DNA of 64,000 bases from the NCBI RefSeq assembly GCF_022397955.1, contig NZ_JAKEUQ010000002.1, positions 62,728 to 126,727 of the forward strand, given 5' to 3'. The notes beneath the pieces were generated by a model. It was not told where the DNA came from and made no database searches. It worked only from the letters and a program-made list of their open reading frames with translations. This document shows, piece by piece, positions 8,831 to 20,219 of this stretch. The first letter of the stretch is position 1; each line of letters opens with the position of its first letter. A program made the translations under genes and the position numbers. Source of the stretch: Vibrio sp. Isolate32. GTDB taxonomy: Bacteria; Pseudomonadota; Gammaproteobacteria; Enterobacterales; Vibrionaceae.

Positions 8831-11557
8831 TTACGCAATTTTACCGTGGCACTGTTTGTACTTCTTACCACTACCACATGGGCAAGGCTCGTTACGGCCA
8901 ACTTTACGCTCGTCACGTACTACAGTTTGTGGCGACGCTGCTTCTGCTTCATCATCACCTAGCTGGTTTTCTGCTGTTGCGTGTTGCGCTTGTGCACGAC
9001 GCGCTGCTTCTTCAGCTTGAGCCTGACGCTGCGCTTCCATCTTTTCTACTTCTTCTTGTTGCTGAACGCGAACTTTCGAAAGGATAGTAATAACGTCTGA
9101 CTTCAGTACATCCAGTAGACCTTCAAACAGTTCAAACGACTCGCGCTTGTACTCTTGTTTCGGGTTCTTCTGAGCGTAACCACGTAGGTGGATACCTTGA
9201 CGAAGGTGATCCATCGCTGCCAAGTGCTCTTTCCATAGACCATCTAGCGTTTGCAGCATTACAGACTTCTCGAAGTTGCGTAGCACTTGCGCGCCAACCA
9301 CTTCTTCTTTCTGTTTGTAAGCATCAACAGCCATGCCTAGGATACGTTCACGTAGTGCTTCTTCGTAAAGCTTGTCGTCTTCGTCCAACCAACCTTGGAT
9401 ATCAAAGTCTAGGTCGAAGTCGTTCTTCAGGCGATCTTGTAGACCAGCGATGTCCCACATATCTTCAAGCGATTGAGGAGCAATGTACTCATCGATAACC
9501 GACGTAAACACGTCTTCACGGTTGTGTTCGATCATTTCGCTGATGTCGTCAGAGCCCATTAGTTCATCACGCAGCTCGTAAACCACTTTACGTTGGTCAT
9601 TCGCTACATCATCGTACTCTAGAAGTTGCTTACGGATATCGAAGTTACGGCCTTCAACTTTACGTTGTGCTTTTTCGATAGAGCGAGATAGCATCTTAGA
9701 TTCGATCGCTTCACCTTCATCCATACCACTCTGGATAAGACCAGCCATACGATCAGAAGTGAAGATACGTAGCAGAGAGTCTTCCATCGATAGGTAGAAA
9801 CGTGAAGAACCGGCATCACCTTGACGACCAGAACGACCACGTAGCTGGTTATCGATACGACGAGATTCGTGACGCTCTGTACCAATGATATGTAGACCAC
9901 CTGACTCTAGTACTTTGTCGTGAACCACTTTCCAATCCGCTTTGATCTTGTCGATCTGCTCTTGAGTTGGATTTTGTAGTTTCTCAACTTCAGACTGCCA
10001 GCTACCACCTAACACGATATCGGTACCACGACCGGCCATGTTAGTTGCGATGGTTACTGCACCAGGTGTACCTGCTTGCGCTACGATTTCCGCTTCTTTC
10101 TCGTGGAACTTCGCGTTTAGTACGTTGTGCTTAATTTTTGCTTTTTTCAGTGCGTTAGACAGTAGCTCTGATTTCTCGATAGAAACCGTACCAACCAATG
10201 ATGGCTGACCAGCAGCAACACGGTCTTTAATGTCTTCAATGATCGCATTGAACTTGTCTTGTTCTGTACGATAAACCACATCTGGCATATCGTTACGAAC
10301 CATAGGTTTGTTAGTTGGGATAACAACCGTTTCTAGGCCATAGATAGACTGGAATTCAAAAGCTTCAGTATCAGCTGTACCTGTCATACCTGACAGTTTC
10401 TCGTACAGACGGAAGAAGTTTTGGAAGGTAATTGAAGCTAGCGTTTGGTTTTCATTCTGAATCTTCACACCTTCTTTTGCTTCAACAGCTTGGTGTAGAC
10501 CTTCAGACCAACGACGACCTGGCATTGTACGGCCAGTATGTTCGTCAACGATAACCACTTCGCCTTCTTCAGTCACGATGTAGTCTACGTTCTTCTCAAA
10601 CAATACGTGTGCACGAAGTGCAGCATTAACGTGGTGCAGTAGGCTGATGTTGGTTGGGGAGTAAAGCGTATCGCCCTCTTCCATCAGGCCATTTTTAACC
10701 ATTAGCTCTTCAACAAATTCTTGACCGTTTTCAGTCAGGTGAACCTGCTTAGATTTTTCGTCCATGGTGTAGTGACCTTCACCACGGTACTCTTCAGAAT
10801 CTTCTTTATCTTGACGCTCAAGATGAGGAATCAATGTGTTAATACGCGTGTAAAGTTCTGAGCTATCTTCAGCCGGGCCAGAGATAATAAGAGGTGTTCG
10901 CGCTTCATCGATTAAGATTGAGTCAACCTCATCGACAACAGCAAAGAAACGTTCACGTTGAACACGATCTTCAGCACGGAAAGCCATGTTGTCACGTAGG
11001 TAATCGAAACCAAACTCGTTGTTTGTTCCGTATAGGATATCCGCTTGGTATGCTTCTTTTTTCTCTGGCGGAGCCATGTTTGGCACGTTCACGCCAACAG
11101 TCATACCAAGGAACTCAAATAATGGGCGGTTCGTTTCCGCATCACGCTTAGCTAGGTAGTCGTTCACCGTTACTACGTGAACACCTTTGCTTGGTAGAGC
11201 GTTGAGATAAGCTGGTAGAGTTGCTGTAAGAGTCTTACCCTCACCAGTACGCATCTCTGCAATTTGGCCAGCATTTAGAACCATGCCACCAATCAATTGC
11301 ACGTCAAAGTGACGCATGCCGTAAACACGCTTAGACGCTTCACGTACAGTAGCAAATGCTTCAGGTAGAAGTTGGTCTAGTGATTCACCTTTATCTAAGC
11401 GCTCACGGAACTCAACAGTTTTGGCTTTTAGCTCTTCGTCAGAAAGCGCTTCAAACGTTGGCTCGTAGTTATTAATTTCTTTTACAATTTTTCTAAGGCG
11501 GCGCAGTGTTCTGTCATTGCGACTGCCAATTACCTTTGTCAGCAGCTTAGTAATCAT
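8831..11557 (-). CDS. secA: Preprotein translocase ATPase SecA
   Basis: 908 residues. It is the peripheral motor that drives unfolded preproteins through SecYEG. Walker A is '[16 protein letters not shown]' at about residue 102, the DEAD-like Walker B is '[16 protein letters not shown]' near 207, and the second helicase motif is '[10 protein letters not shown]'. The C-terminal zinc-binding tail '[14 protein letters not shown]', which contacts SecB and phospholipid, is intact. The variable linker before the tail is rich in Gln, Ala and Glu. It lies downstream of lpxC as in E. coli, but no secM-like arrest gene precedes it. Confidence 0.98.
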   Translation of the reverse strand: MITKLLTKVIGSRNDRTLRRLRKIVKEINNYEPTFEALSDEELKAKTVEFRERLDKGESLDQLLPEAFATVREASKRVYGMRHFDVQLIGGMVLNAGQIAEMRTGEGKTLTATLPAYLNALPSKGVHVVTVNDYLAKRDAETNRPLFEFLGMTVGVNVPNMAPPEKKEAYQADILYGTNNEFGFDYLRDNMAFRAEDRVQRERFFAVVDEVDSILIDEARTPLIISGPAEDSSELYTRINTLIPHLERQDKEDSEEYRGEGHYTMDEKSKQVHLTENGQEFVEELMVKNGLMEEGDTLYSPTNISLLHHVNAALRAHVLFEKNVDYIVTEEGEVVIVDEHTGRTMPGRRWSEGLHQAVEAKEGVKIQNENQTLASITFQNFFRLYEKLSGMTGTADTEAFEFQSIYGLETVVIPTNKPMVRNDMPDVVYRTEQDKFNAIIEDIKDRVAAGQPSLVGTVSIEKSELLSNALKKAKIKHNVLNAKFHEKEAEIVAQAGTPGAVTIATNMAGRGTDIVLGGSWQSEVEKLQNPTQEQIDKIKADWKVVHDKVLESGGLHIIGTERHESRRIDNQLRGRSGRQGDAGSSRFYLSMEDSLLRIFTSDRMAGLIQSGMDEGEAIESKMLSRSIEKAQRKVEGRNFDIRKQLLEYDDVANDQRKVVYELRDELMGSDDISEMIEHNREDVFTSVIDEYIAPQSLEDMWDIAGLQDRLKNDFDLDFDIQGWLDEDDKLYEEALRERILGMAVDAYKQKEEVVGAQVLRNFEKSVMLQTLDGLWKEHLAAMDHLRQGIHLRGYAQKNPKQEYKRESFELFEGLLDVLKSDVITILSKVRVQQQEEVEKMEAQRQAQAEEAARRAQAQHATAENQLGDDEAEAASPQTVVRDERKVGRNEPCPCGSGKKYKQCHGKIA

Positions 11558-11945
11558 GTGCTTGGAATCTCTTCGTTCTCAGATCGTCCGCGATCTATTT
11601 TAAATGCCGTCAGTCTCTACTAGCGATGAACCAGTCTTCAGTTACTAACCAAGGATACTGAGATAAATCTAGTATTTCTGATATTGTACTTGAGAGTAGA
11701 GTTTTCAAGGCTTGAGTTAAAATTATTGCCCCTTAGTGTAAGTAATTTTCACACCAACGACCATTTATAACCCCATTTGTTTGATGTGCTTGGAACTTTT
11801 CTTTCTAATTGCTGATGGATTAGCCAGACTGGCGCCCATTAGTCGATGACTTTCGGATGTTGATGACACTGTATCTGGAAAATAGATACAAAAAAACCAG
11901 GCCGATAGCCTGGTTTTCGAAATCTTACATTGTTGAAAACAACAA
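11558..11945. other. lpxC-secA intergenic region without secM
   Basis: 388 bp. It holds the lpxC terminator and presumably the secA promoter; TTGAAA, 16 bp, CAATAT near 11675-11705 on the minus strand is one candidate. The only minus-strand mini-ORF I found encodes 13 residues and has no SecM-like arrest sequence or signal peptide. Confidence 0.55.
11889..11917 (-). terminator. Rho-independent terminator after lpxC
   Basis: A 9-bp perfect stem, AAACCAGGC / GCCTGGTTT, with a 5-base loop. On the minus strand it is followed by seven T. Confidence 0.85.
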
Positions 11946-12863
11946 TTACGCTAGAACCATTCCTGGTTCAGCAAAAGCCACTGGCGAGCCAGCTTCTTCT
12001 TCAAATGTAGCCCATTCCCAAGCTTCTGCGTCAGCAAGTACTGCACGTAGTAGTTGGTTGTTTAGGCCGTGACCTGATTTGTATGCACGGAACTCACCGA
12101 TAATAGCGTGTCCACACATGTATAGGTCACCAATCGCATCTAGCACTTTATGAGTTACGAACTCATTGTCGAAACGTAAACCTTCTTCATTAAGAATTCG
12201 GTATTCGTCTAGTACGATTGCACAATCAAAGCTACCACCCAAACACAAGTTTTGTGATTGAAGGTATTCGATATCACGCATGAAGCCGAAAGTACGAGCT
12301 CGAGAGATCTCTTTCACAAAGCCTTGAGAAGAGAAATCAAACAATAGATGCTGTTCGTCAGACTCAATTGCAGGATGGTTGAACTCGATTTCAAAGTCCA
12401 TACGGAAGCCGTTAAATGGAACAAACTCTGCCCACTTATCACCGTCTTCAAAACGAACTGGCTTTTTGATGCGAATGAAACGTTTTGGTGCATTCAGTGT
12501 TTCAACACCCGCTTGTTGAAGCAAGTATACGAATGGGCTTGCGCTACCATCCATAATTGGGATCTCTGGTGCATCTACTTCAACAATAATGTTGTCGATA
12601 CCCATACCCGCTAGAGCAGCGTTAAGGTGTTCCACTGTAGAAATACGTACGCCTTCGTCATTCACAAGAGCAGTACATAACATAGTGTCACGAACTGATG
12701 CTGGATCAGCTGGAAAATCTACAGGTGGATTTACATCAGTACGACGGTAAACAATACCTGTATTTGCAGCTGCAGGGCGAAGAGTAAGTGTGACTTTACG
12801 ACCAGAGTGGAGACCCACACCAGTTGTTTTCACAATTTCTTTCAGAGTACGTTGTCTGATCAT
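11946..12863 (-). CDS. lpxC: UDP-3-O-acyl-N-acetylglucosamine deacetylase
   Basis: 305 residues, the usual size. It is the zinc enzyme that commits UDP-GlcNAc to lipid A synthesis in the cytosol. The zinc ligands appear in '[17 protein letters not shown]' (His near 79) and '[10 protein letters not shown]' (His and Asp near 238-242). The inhibitor-binding 'MDGSASPF' loop is also present. It lies 96 bp after ftsZ at the end of the division cluster and is followed by a strong terminator. FtsH control of LpxC uses a C-terminal degron in E. coli; here the C-terminus is 'FAEPGMVLA', similarly non-polar. Confidence 0.98.
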   Translation of the reverse strand: MIRQRTLKEIVKTTGVGLHSGRKVTLTLRPAAANTGIVYRRTDVNPPVDFPADPASVRDTMLCTALVNDEGVRISTVEHLNAALAGMGIDNIIVEVDAPEIPIMDGSASPFVYLLQQAGVETLNAPKRFIRIKKPVRFEDGDKWAEFVPFNGFRMDFEIEFNHPAIESDEQHLLFDFSSQGFVKEISRARTFGFMRDIEYLQSQNLCLGGSFDCAIVLDEYRILNEEGLRFDNEFVTHKVLDAIGDLYMCGHAIIGEFRAYKSGHGLNNQLLRAVLADAEAWEWATFEEEAGSPVAFAEPGMVLA

Positions 12864-12959
12864 CTGCTTGCCTCGTTATCAGTGCTACAAATCACGGCCA
12901 GTATTTACCGACCGCGAATTTTACCATTAATTCGACGATAGTCAAATTTTGGGTAATTG

Positions 12960-14189
12960 TTAATCAGCCTGACGTCGTAAGAATGCTGGAATATCTAAGT
13001 ATCCGCTCTCTTTCTCAGCTTTAGGTGCTGCACTTTGGCTAGCGCCTGTACCTGATGAAACAGGCGACGTTGTTGGCTGCGGCTTAACTTGAGGTTTTAC
13101 CTCAGTTTTCTCTTGCAATGGCTGTGCCACTTTCTCTTCCACTTTTGGTGCAGCTTGTGCCGCTACTTGTGGTTGAGGAGTTGGTGCAACCTTAGCTTTA
13201 CCACCAGCAACTAATGTAATGTCTGGCTTTCTCTCTGTACCGATACCTGTTGCAACAACAGTTACACGGATTTCGTCCGTCATATCAGGGTCTAGAGAAG
13301 TACCAATCACAACTGTTGCGTTATCAGAAGCGAATGCCTTAACTGTGTTACCTACTGTCTCGAACTCATCTAGACGCATATCTAGGCCTGCTGTGATGTT
13401 CACAAGAACGCCACGCGCACCAGCTAGGTCGATGTCTTCTAGTAGTGGGCTAGAAATTGCCGTTTCAGCAGCTTCTTCAGCACGGTCTTCACCTTTTGCG
13501 ATACCGCTACCCATCATTGCATGACCCATTTCCGACATTACGGTGCGAACATCCGCGAAGTCGACGTTGATCATACCAGGGCGAGTAATTAGCTCAGCGA
13601 TACCTTGTACAGCGTTTTTAAGTACATCATTTGCACTTGCGAAAGCTTCTAGCAGTGTAACGCCACGGCCTAGTACTTTAAGTAGCTTTTCATTTGGAAT
13701 CGTAATTAATGAATCCACATGTTTAGAAAGCTCTTCGATACCTTGCTCAGCAAACGCTAGACGCTTCTTGCCTTCAAAGCTAAATGGCTTAGTTACAACA
13801 GCAACGGTTAACACACCTAGCTCTTTCGCAACTTCAGCAATAACTGGAGCAGCACCTGTACCAGTACCACCGCCCATACCAGCTGCGATAAATACCATAT
13901 CGGCGCCAGTTAGAACTTCTTTAATTCTTTCTCGATCTTCGAGAGCTGCATCACGGCCTACTTGTGGGTTTGCACCAGCGCCAAGACCTTTAGTGATATC
14001 ACCACCAATTTGGATCACGCTGCTCACGCTTGTTTTACGAAGTGCTTGCGCATCAGTATTAACACTGATGAATTCTACGCCTTCGATTGATTCACGTACC
14101 ATGTGCTCAACAGCGTTACCGCCACCGCCACCAACTCCAACGACTTTAATTACTGCATCGTCAGACATTTCCATCATCGGTTCAAACAT
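12960..14189 (-). CDS. ftsZ: Cell division GTPase FtsZ
   Basis: 409 residues. The tubulin-like GTPase domain (about 10-315) has the signature '[15 protein letters not shown]' and the T7 loop '[11 protein letters not shown]'. A Gln/Pro/Ala-rich linker (about 320-392) follows, then the conserved C-terminal peptide '[13 protein letters not shown]' that binds FtsA, ZipA and other partners. It polymerises into the Z ring. The ATG at 14189 follows GGAGATAAC. ftsA ends 31 bp upstream, so ftsQ, ftsA and ftsZ are co-transcribed. Confidence 0.99.
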   Translation of the reverse strand: MFEPMMEMSDDAVIKVVGVGGGGGNAVEHMVRESIEGVEFISVNTDAQALRKTSVSSVIQIGGDITKGLGAGANPQVGRDAALEDRERIKEVLTGADMVFIAAGMGGGTGTGAAPVIAEVAKELGVLTVAVVTKPFSFEGKKRLAFAEQGIEELSKHVDSLITIPNEKLLKVLGRGVTLLEAFASANDVLKNAVQGIAELITRPGMINVDFADVRTVMSEMGHAMMGSGIAKGEDRAEEAAETAISSPLLEDIDLAGARGVLVNITAGLDMRLDEFETVGNTVKAFASDNATVVIGTSLDPDMTDEIRVTVVATGIGTERKPDITLVAGGKAKVAPTPQPQVAAQAAPKVEEKVAQPLQEKTEVKPQVKPQPTTSPVSSGTGASQSAAPKAEKESGYLDIPAFLRRQAD

Positions 14190-14220
14190 GTGTTATCTCC
14201 GTTTTTTCCTGCAACTCAGG

Positions 14221-15489
14221 TTAAAACTCTTTTTGTATCCAATTACGCAATTTACCAAATAAACCAGACATCGAAGGTGCTGAACGCTTAGGTTCGCTGT
14301 AATCACCTTCATCACTGATCTGACAATCTCTTGCGTAATGAAGTAAACCAACCGCCGTAGAATGATACGGCTCTTTAACATAATCAGTTAAGCCACTAAC
14401 TTCTAATGGCTTACCAACTCGAACTTGATTGCGGAAAACACGTTCCGCACACTCTACCAACCCGTCAATTTGTGCCGCTCCACCAGTGAGGACGACGCCA
14501 GCTGCGAGGTGGTGTTTAATACCTTCGTCTCGTAGCTGTAATTGAACCGTATCGATAGTTTGGTTAACGAGGCCCATAAGTTCAGTGTAACGTGGTTCAA
14601 TCACTTCCGACAAAGTTTGTCGTTGCAAACTTCTCGATGGGCGACCACCAACACTTGGGACGTTAACAGAGTCATCCTTGCTAACGAGCTCACTCAGAGC
14701 GCAACCATGGTTTACTTTTATCTCTTCGGCATCACTCACTGGCGTACCGAAAGCGAAGGCAATATCACTGGTTACTGCATTTCCTGCGTAGGAAAAGACT
14801 TCTGTGTGTCGTAGTGCGCCGCCAGTCCAAATGGAAATATCCATTGTACCCGCGCCGATATCAACCACACACACTCCGAGCTCTCGCTCATCTTCAGTAA
14901 TTACCGCATTACTTGAGGCAAGTCCTGAAAACACGATTTGTTCTACTGTGAGACCACATCGTTCAACAGCTTTAATAATGTTTCTCGCCATGTCGCTATG
15001 GCAAGAAATGAGATGAACGCTCACTTCCATTCGAACACCAGACAGACCAAGTGGGTTCTTAATCCCTTCTTGATAATCAATGGTAAATTCTTGTGGGATC
15101 ACGTGCAGAATTCTCTGCTCTTCACCTATTTTAATTGATTTCGCGGTATGGATCGCTCGATCCATATCGTCTTGAGACACCTCTTCATCAGAGATAGTGC
15201 CCATGCCTTTTTCAATTCGGCTTGCGATATGTTTGCCTGATAGCGAGATAAACACATTGCTGATTTGGCATTCCGCCATCAACTCTGCTTGATCAATTGC
15301 TCGCTGAACTGACTTAACTACCGACTCTAGGTCGTTCACACCACCTTTATCCATACCTCTGGATGGGCTTTGCCCTGAACCAATGATATTGATTTGACCA
15401 TCAGGCAGTATTTCACCAACCAGAGCTGATATGGTCGCAGTGCCTATATCAAGACCAACGATTATGTTGTCATCTGCGGTCTTAGTCAT
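14221..15489 (-). CDS. ftsA: Cell division protein FtsA
   Basis: 422 residues of actin-like fold that tether FtsZ to the membrane. 'IIVGLDIGTATISALVGE' is the phosphate-1 loop, 'CVVDIGAGTMDISIW' the phosphate-2 loop and 'GVVLTGGAAQIDG' the adenosine motif. The C-terminal amphipathic helix 'LFGKLRNWIQKEF' is the membrane anchor. The start overlaps the ftsQ stop by 8 bp, indicating translational coupling. Confidence 0.98.
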   Translation of the reverse strand: MTKTADDNIIVGLDIGTATISALVGEILPDGQINIIGSGQSPSRGMDKGGVNDLESVVKSVQRAIDQAELMAECQISNVFISLSGKHIASRIEKGMGTISDEEVSQDDMDRAIHTAKSIKIGEEQRILHVIPQEFTIDYQEGIKNPLGLSGVRMEVSVHLISCHSDMARNIIKAVERCGLTVEQIVFSGLASSNAVITEDERELGVCVVDIGAGTMDISIWTGGALRHTEVFSYAGNAVTSDIAFAFGTPVSDAEEIKVNHGCALSELVSKDDSVNVPSVGGRPSRSLQRQTLSEVIEPRYTELMGLVNQTIDTVQLQLRDEGIKHHLAAGVVLTGGAAQIDGLVECAERVFRNQVRVGKPLEVSGLTDYVKEPYHSTAVGLLHYARDCQISDEGDYSEPKRSAPSMSGLFGKLRNWIQKEF

Positions 15490-16261
15490 CTGTGCTCTCT
15501 TCTAACTCTTGCTCTGGAAACCAGCCTACAGCGGCTCCCGTATCATACCTGAGGTCGATGTAGCTCACTTGATTCGCCTTACTACCAAGTTCGTTGTAAA
15601 GCGAAATGAAGCGTTCAACACGCTCATCTAAAGAATCTTTACCTAGTTCTAAACGGATACCGTTATCTAGGATTATTTGCCAAGCGCGACGCTCGTTGAG
15701 AACAAGCGAGGTAACGGTTAACCCAAGACTGTTAATCAAAGGGGTTATCTGTCGCCATTTTTCAATCACTTCTTGGCTGGTGCCATCTGGGCCGTAAAGC
15801 TTAACTCTATCGCCTTTCAGAAGGCCGATATCGCCATTAAACACCTGACCATCATCATTCAACAGCATGTTGCCATTCCAGATTGCTGCTGCGTGGTACT
15901 CAGTCAAAAATACTTTTATAGTGTCTGGCCACTGTTTACGGATAGATACGACTGACACCCAAGGCAACGCTTCTAAACTGTCTTGCAACACACCGATGTC
16001 TTGCGACATGAATGTACCAATATGCTCAAGTTTGCCAAAAGCATGCTGAACATCACCAGCGGTTACATAAGTTAAGTCACCTTGAATAACTATTTTGGAG
16101 AGAGGCAATCGCTGATCGTCCCACATCCAAGTCAGAGTGGTATAGAAAAGAAACCCAATGAATAGCAATACCATGACAAAAAATGACCCGCCTAAGGCGT
16201 GTTTCTTGAGCGATGGTAAACTGAATAGGTGGCGGTTTTCGCTAAAAGTACTTTCTACCAA
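15482..16261 (-). CDS. ftsQ: Cell division protein FtsQ
   Basis: About 259 residues. A short cytosolic tail is followed by one transmembrane helix (about 25-45, 'FFVMVLLFIGFLFYTTL'), a POTRA domain ('LPLSKIVIQGDLTYVTAGDV') and a beta domain. It links FtsB/FtsL to the divisome in the periplasm. The start is uncertain: the frame begins at a TTG (16261) with only a weak AGGGAAA upstream, no ATG lies before the membrane helix, and the frame stays open further upstream. The 190 bp between murC and this gene is where enterobacteria keep ddlB, which is absent here. Confidence 0.93.
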   Translation of the reverse strand: MVESTFSENRHLFSLPSLKKHALGGSFFVMVLLFIGFLFYTTLTWMWDDQRLPLSKIVIQGDLTYVTAGDVQHAFGKLEHIGTFMSQDIGVLQDSLEALPWVSVVSIRKQWPDTIKVFLTEYHAAAIWNGNMLLNDDGQVFNGDIGLLKGDRVKLYGPDGTSQEVIEKWRQITPLINSLGLTVTSLVLNERRAWQIILDNGIRLELGKDSLDERVERFISLYNELGSKANQVSYIDLRYDTGAAVGWFPEQELEESTDD

Positions 16262-16401
16262 AGCCCGCTTTCCCTGTCGTTGGTTCGCAATTCTATTCCC
16301 TATCTTCGTAATAGAGGTAAAAGCACTTACTTTAACCTATGAATTATACTGAGCAAAATCAAACTATCAAACGTTGATAATAAGATTTTTGGTCAATTTT
16401 A

Positions 16402-16430
16402 GGTCAATCGCAAGAAGTGAGCGATTGACC
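16402..16430 (-). promoter_or_regulatory. Perfect 10-bp hairpin in the murC-ftsQ gap
   Basis: GGTCAATCGC and GCGATTGACC pair perfectly around a 9-base loop. A third, partial arm (GGTCAATTTT) lies just beyond. No T run follows on the minus strand, so it is not a standard terminator. It could attenuate or process the dcw message between murC and ftsQ. Confidence 0.45.
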
Positions 16431-16452
16431 ACAGTATGTAGACAGTATTCTG

Positions 16453-17913
16453 CTACACGTTCTTCATTTTATTAATGTCTAACTGTAATGATTCTAGCTG
16501 CTTAGCAACACGACCAACATCGCCTGCACCCTGCGTCAGTACAAGGTCGCCGCCTTGAATTACGTTAGCTAAAACCGATGGCAGAGTATTAATATCAGCG
16601 ACAAAGATTGGGTCAATCTTACCACGCCCACGAATAGTTCGACTTAATGAGCGTCCGTCTGCCCCAGCAATAGGTTTCTCACCAGCAGAATAAACATCCA
16701 GTAAGATTAAGACATCAACCTGCTCAAGAACGTTCGCAAAATCATCATATAAATCACGTGTTCGGCTATAACGGTGTGGTTGGAAAATCATCACAAGACG
16801 CTTATCAGCCCAGCCGCTGCGAGCAGCCTGAATTGTTACATCAACTTCCGTTGGGTGATGACCATAATCGTCCACCAACATAGCGACACCATTACCCGTC
16901 TCGTACTCACCTAGGTGATCAAAACGACGCCCAGTACCTTCGGTACCTGCCATCGCTTTTAGGATCGCTTCATCGCTGATGTCATCTTCTGTCGCCACTG
17001 CAATGGCTGCCGATGCATTCAGTGCGTTGTGACGACCTGGAATGTTCAACGTGATATCAAGATTCGCTTTACCTTCACGAACTACCGTGAACTTACCTTG
17101 CTGGCCTTCTTGTACGTAGTTCTCGATACGGATATCCGCATCTTCTGAGAAACCGTAAGTAATCACTTGGCGGCTAACTTGAGGGATTAGCTCACGAACA
17201 ACAGGATCATCCACGCACATCACAGCCTGACCGTAAAATGGCAGGTTGTGTAAGAAGTCGATAAACGTCTGCTTTAGTGTTTCGAAGTCACCGCCATAGG
17301 TATCCATGTGATCGGCTTCGATATTGGTTACGATACTCACCATAGGTTGCAGGTGTAAGAATGATGCATCACTCTCATCAGCTTCAGCGATCAAGATACG
17401 GCTCGAACCTAAGCGTGCATTGGTGCCTGCACTTTTCACTAAACCACCGTTTACAAACGTTGGATCTAGGCCAGCTTCAGAGTAAATCTGTGTAACCAAA
17501 GCAGTCGTTGTTGTCTTACCGTGCGTACCTGCCACAGCAATACCGTGACGAAAACGCATCAGCTCAGCCAGCATTTCTGCACGACGAACGATAGGTGTGC
17601 GCGCTTCACGAGCGGCAATAATCTCAGGGTTCTCTTCGTTGATAGCGGTTGATACCACTACCACACTTGCATCAGCAACGTTACTTGCTTGGTGACCAAT
17701 GAAAACAGTCGCACCCTTGCTAACTAAACGCTCTGTCACTGGGTTTTGAGCAATATCAGAACCAGTGATCTGGTAGCCTTCATTTAGCAAGACTTCAGCA
17801 ATCCCGCTCATTCCAGCACCACCAATACCAATGAAGTGGATAGATTTAACACGGCGCATCTCTGGCACCATTGCACGGATTTGCGCTAAGTCTTGGGTAT
17901 GTTCAATCGTCAT
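16453..17913 (-). CDS. murC: UDP-N-acetylmuramate--L-alanine ligase
   Basis: 486 residues from the ATG at 17913; the codon before it is a TTG that would add one residue. It adds L-Ala to UDP-MurNAc, the first step of stem-peptide assembly. Features are the N-terminal Rossmann '[17 protein letters not shown]', the ATP loop '[16 protein letters not shown]', the central ligase domain and C-terminal '[10 protein letters not shown]'. It lies 13 bp after murG and is the last mur gene in the cluster. Confidence 0.97.
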   Translation of the reverse strand: MTIEHTQDLAQIRAMVPEMRRVKSIHFIGIGGAGMSGIAEVLLNEGYQITGSDIAQNPVTERLVSKGATVFIGHQASNVADASVVVVSTAINEENPEIIAAREARTPIVRRAEMLAELMRFRHGIAVAGTHGKTTTTALVTQIYSEAGLDPTFVNGGLVKSAGTNARLGSSRILIAEADESDASFLHLQPMVSIVTNIEADHMDTYGGDFETLKQTFIDFLHNLPFYGQAVMCVDDPVVRELIPQVSRQVITYGFSEDADIRIENYVQEGQQGKFTVVREGKANLDITLNIPGRHNALNASAAIAVATEDDISDEAILKAMAGTEGTGRRFDHLGEYETGNGVAMLVDDYGHHPTEVDVTIQAARSGWADKRLVMIFQPHRYSRTRDLYDDFANVLEQVDVLILLDVYSAGEKPIAGADGRSLSRTIRGRGKIDPIFVADINTLPSVLANVIQGGDLVLTQGAGDVGRVAKQLESLQLDINKMKNV

Positions 17914-17926
17914 CAATTCAGTCTCA

Positions 17927-18988
17927 TTATTTTGCTAAAGCTTTAATCGCTTCAGCGACGGTAACGTCAGCATCAAGCTTGGCTGCTTGACGCGCTTTTG
18001 TTGCCATCATTTTTAATTCATTTCTATCAAGCTCAGCGATGGTGTTCGCTAACTTTTCAGCCGTCAGTTGTGGCTGTTCAATCATTAACGCCGCACCACA
18101 TTCAACTAAATGGTCGGCATTCAGTGCTTGCTGTCTGTCTTTATGCATGAACGGAACAAAAATAGAACCGACACCGGCTGCAGACACTTCTGATACCGTT
18201 AACGCACCGGAGCGACACACTAGTAGATCTGCCCACTCATAAGCTTGCGCCACATCATCAATAAATTCAGTTACTTGAACATTATCTACAGAATGTGATT
18301 TGTATTGTTCAATCACTTGCTGTTGATTGTTCTTACCCGCTTGGTGCATCACAGTGAAGCCTTCTCCAAGCTGTGCCATCGCAACAGGTAAAGTATCGTT
18401 GAGGATTTTGGCCCCTTGGCTGCCACCCATCACTAAAATGCGGATATCGCCATCACGCTCAGCCATGCGCTGCTCAGGCTCCGGTAAAGCAACCACATCC
18501 TCACGAACTGGGTTCCCCACTACCTCTGCAGTAGGAAATGCACCAGGGAAGGCTTGAAAAACCTTTTTCGCAATCTTAGATAGCCACTGGTTGGTTAGAC
18601 CCGCCACTGCATTTTGTTCATGCAAAACCACTGGGATGCCTGATAACCATGCCGCAATACCACCCGGGCCACTCACATAGCCCCCCATACCAAGTACCAC
18701 GTCAGGCTGCCACGCTTTGATATGCTGCTTTGCTTGAAGTATGGCATTAATAATTTGGAATGGGGCTTTAATTAGCTTGCTAATGCCTTGACCGCGCAGA
18801 CCTTTCACTTTAATGAAGTCGATCTCAATGCCATGTTTTGGCACTAAATCCGCTTCCATTCTGTCTGCTGTGCCTAACCAGCGAATTTCCCAACCTTGCT
18901 GCTGAAGCTTTTTAGCCACCGCTAGCCCTGGGAAAACGTGACCGCCGGTACCACCAGCCATCACTAAAAGTTTTTTGTTTTGTTTCAT
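17927..18988 (-). CDS. murG: UDP-GlcNAc:lipid I GlcNAc transferase
   Basis: 353 residues, a GT28-family glycosyltransferase on the inner face of the cytoplasmic membrane that converts lipid I to lipid II. The glycine-rich loops '[16 protein letters not shown]' and '[16 protein letters not shown]' and the UDP-GlcNAc-binding '[16 protein letters not shown]' are present. It lies between ftsW and murC with 12-13 bp gaps. Confidence 0.97.
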   Translation of the reverse strand: MKQNKKLLVMAGGTGGHVFPGLAVAKKLQQQGWEIRWLGTADRMEADLVPKHGIEIDFIKVKGLRGQGISKLIKAPFQIINAILQAKQHIKAWQPDVVLGMGGYVSGPGGIAAWLSGIPVVLHEQNAVAGLTNQWLSKIAKKVFQAFPGAFPTAEVVGNPVREDVVALPEPEQRMAERDGDIRILVMGGSQGAKILNDTLPVAMAQLGEGFTVMHQAGKNNQQQVIEQYKSHSVDNVQVTEFIDDVAQAYEWADLLVCRSGALTVSEVSAAGVGSIFVPFMHKDRQQALNADHLVECGAALMIEQPQLTAEKLANTIAELDRNELKMMATKARQAAKLDADVTVAEAIKALAK

Positions 18989-19000
18989 CGCGTTAGATTC

Positions 19001-20197
19001 TTATTCTACTAATTCGTTTTGATTATCAGCTTGTTCTTTTTGCTGCATTCGACATTCATGGTCAATGCGGAGCAGCATTGATACCGCTACCGACATAATA
19101 ATTAAACTCGAACCACCATAACTGATTAGCGGTAGGGTTAGACCTTTAGTTGGAACGATGCCAGATGCAGCACCTACGTTAACAAGCGTCTGAAACGCAA
19201 ACCAAATACCAATACCAAAAGCCAGATAGCCGCTGAACACCTGATCATGTTCAAAGGCTTTTTTGCCAATCAGAATGGCTTTTAACACCAAGCTAAAGAT
19301 CAACATTAATACTAAGGTAACACCAACAAAGCCAAGCTCTTCAGCCAAGACCGCAAATACAAAGTCGGTATGCGCTTCTGGTAGGTATTCGAGTTTTTGA
19401 ATCGAGTTACCAAGACCTTGCCCCATCCAATCACCACGACCGAACGCCATCAATGATTGAGTTAATTGGTAACCACTACCAAATGGGTCATTCCAAGGTT
19501 CCCAGAATGAAGTCACACGTCGAACACGGTAAGGTTCTATAACAATCAAACCAACGACGGCGGCAATACCAGCGACCATCAAGGCAATAAACTGTGACAG
19601 CTTGGCACCAGCAATGAACAGCATGCCAAACAGGGTCACCAACATTACAACTACGGTACCCAAGTCGGGTTGACCAAGTAGCAAGACGGCAAAAGCACCA
19701 AACACCATGATGGGTTTTGCAAAACCACCGAAGAAGGTTTTTCTCACTTCGTCTTGTTTACGAACCAAGTAGCCCGCCATGAAGATAAACAAGGAAAGCT
19801 TAGCGACCTCGGCTGGCTGTAAGTTAAATAGCCCCAGAGGAATCCAACGTGACGCACCGTTAACTGATTTACCGACAGCTAGTACCACAACAAGCAAGAA
19901 GAAGGATAATCCCAACAGGTACATGCTGTATTGAAACCAGCGCTTCATCGGGATTTGCAATATCACACTGGATACACCCAATGCGAGTAACAGGAAGATC
20001 GCGTGGCGGAACATAAAGTGAAACGGCTGATCGGTTAAACGAGCACTGATGGGGAACGAAGCTGACGTTACCATCACCAAACCTGTCAGCATTAGCCCAA
20101 GAGCAATCCATACCAATTGACGATCGTAAAGCGCCTCGGGAGTAGCACGGTTTAGCCACTGCCAGATGGATTGATTAATCTCTTTGACTCTTTGCAC
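19001..20197 (-). CDS. ftsW: Septal peptidoglycan glycosyltransferase FtsW
   Basis: 398 residues of SEDS-family polytopic membrane protein with about ten transmembrane segments. The conserved '[26 protein letters not shown]' region (about residues 335-360) and the catalytic-loop '[18 protein letters not shown]' are intact. It partners with FtsI to polymerise lipid II at the septum. Initiation is at GTG 20197, with AAGGA about 11 bases upstream and 22 bp after the murD stop. Confidence 0.97.
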   Translation of the reverse strand: MQRVKEINQSIWQWLNRATPEALYDRQLVWIALGLMLTGLVMVTSASFPISARLTDQPFHFMFRHAIFLLLALGVSSVILQIPMKRWFQYSMYLLGLSFFLLVVVLAVGKSVNGASRWIPLGLFNLQPAEVAKLSLFIFMAGYLVRKQDEVRKTFFGGFAKPIMVFGAFAVLLLGQPDLGTVVVMLVTLFGMLFIAGAKLSQFIALMVAGIAAVVGLIVIEPYRVRRVTSFWEPWNDPFGSGYQLTQSLMAFGRGDWMGQGLGNSIQKLEYLPEAHTDFVFAVLAEELGFVGVTLVLMLIFSLVLKAILIGKKAFEHDQVFSGYLAFGIGIWFAFQTLVNVGAASGIVPTKGLTLPLISYGGSSLIIMSVAVSMLLRIDHECRMQQKEQADNQNELVE

Positions 20198-20219
20198 TGA
20201 ATGTTAGTCCTTCAACACG

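Noticed and set aside
13543..14262. 239-codon plus-strand frame opposite ftsZ
   Set aside because: Shadow of ftsZ codon usage; low-complexity Ser/Pro/Thr-rich translation and no family resemblance.
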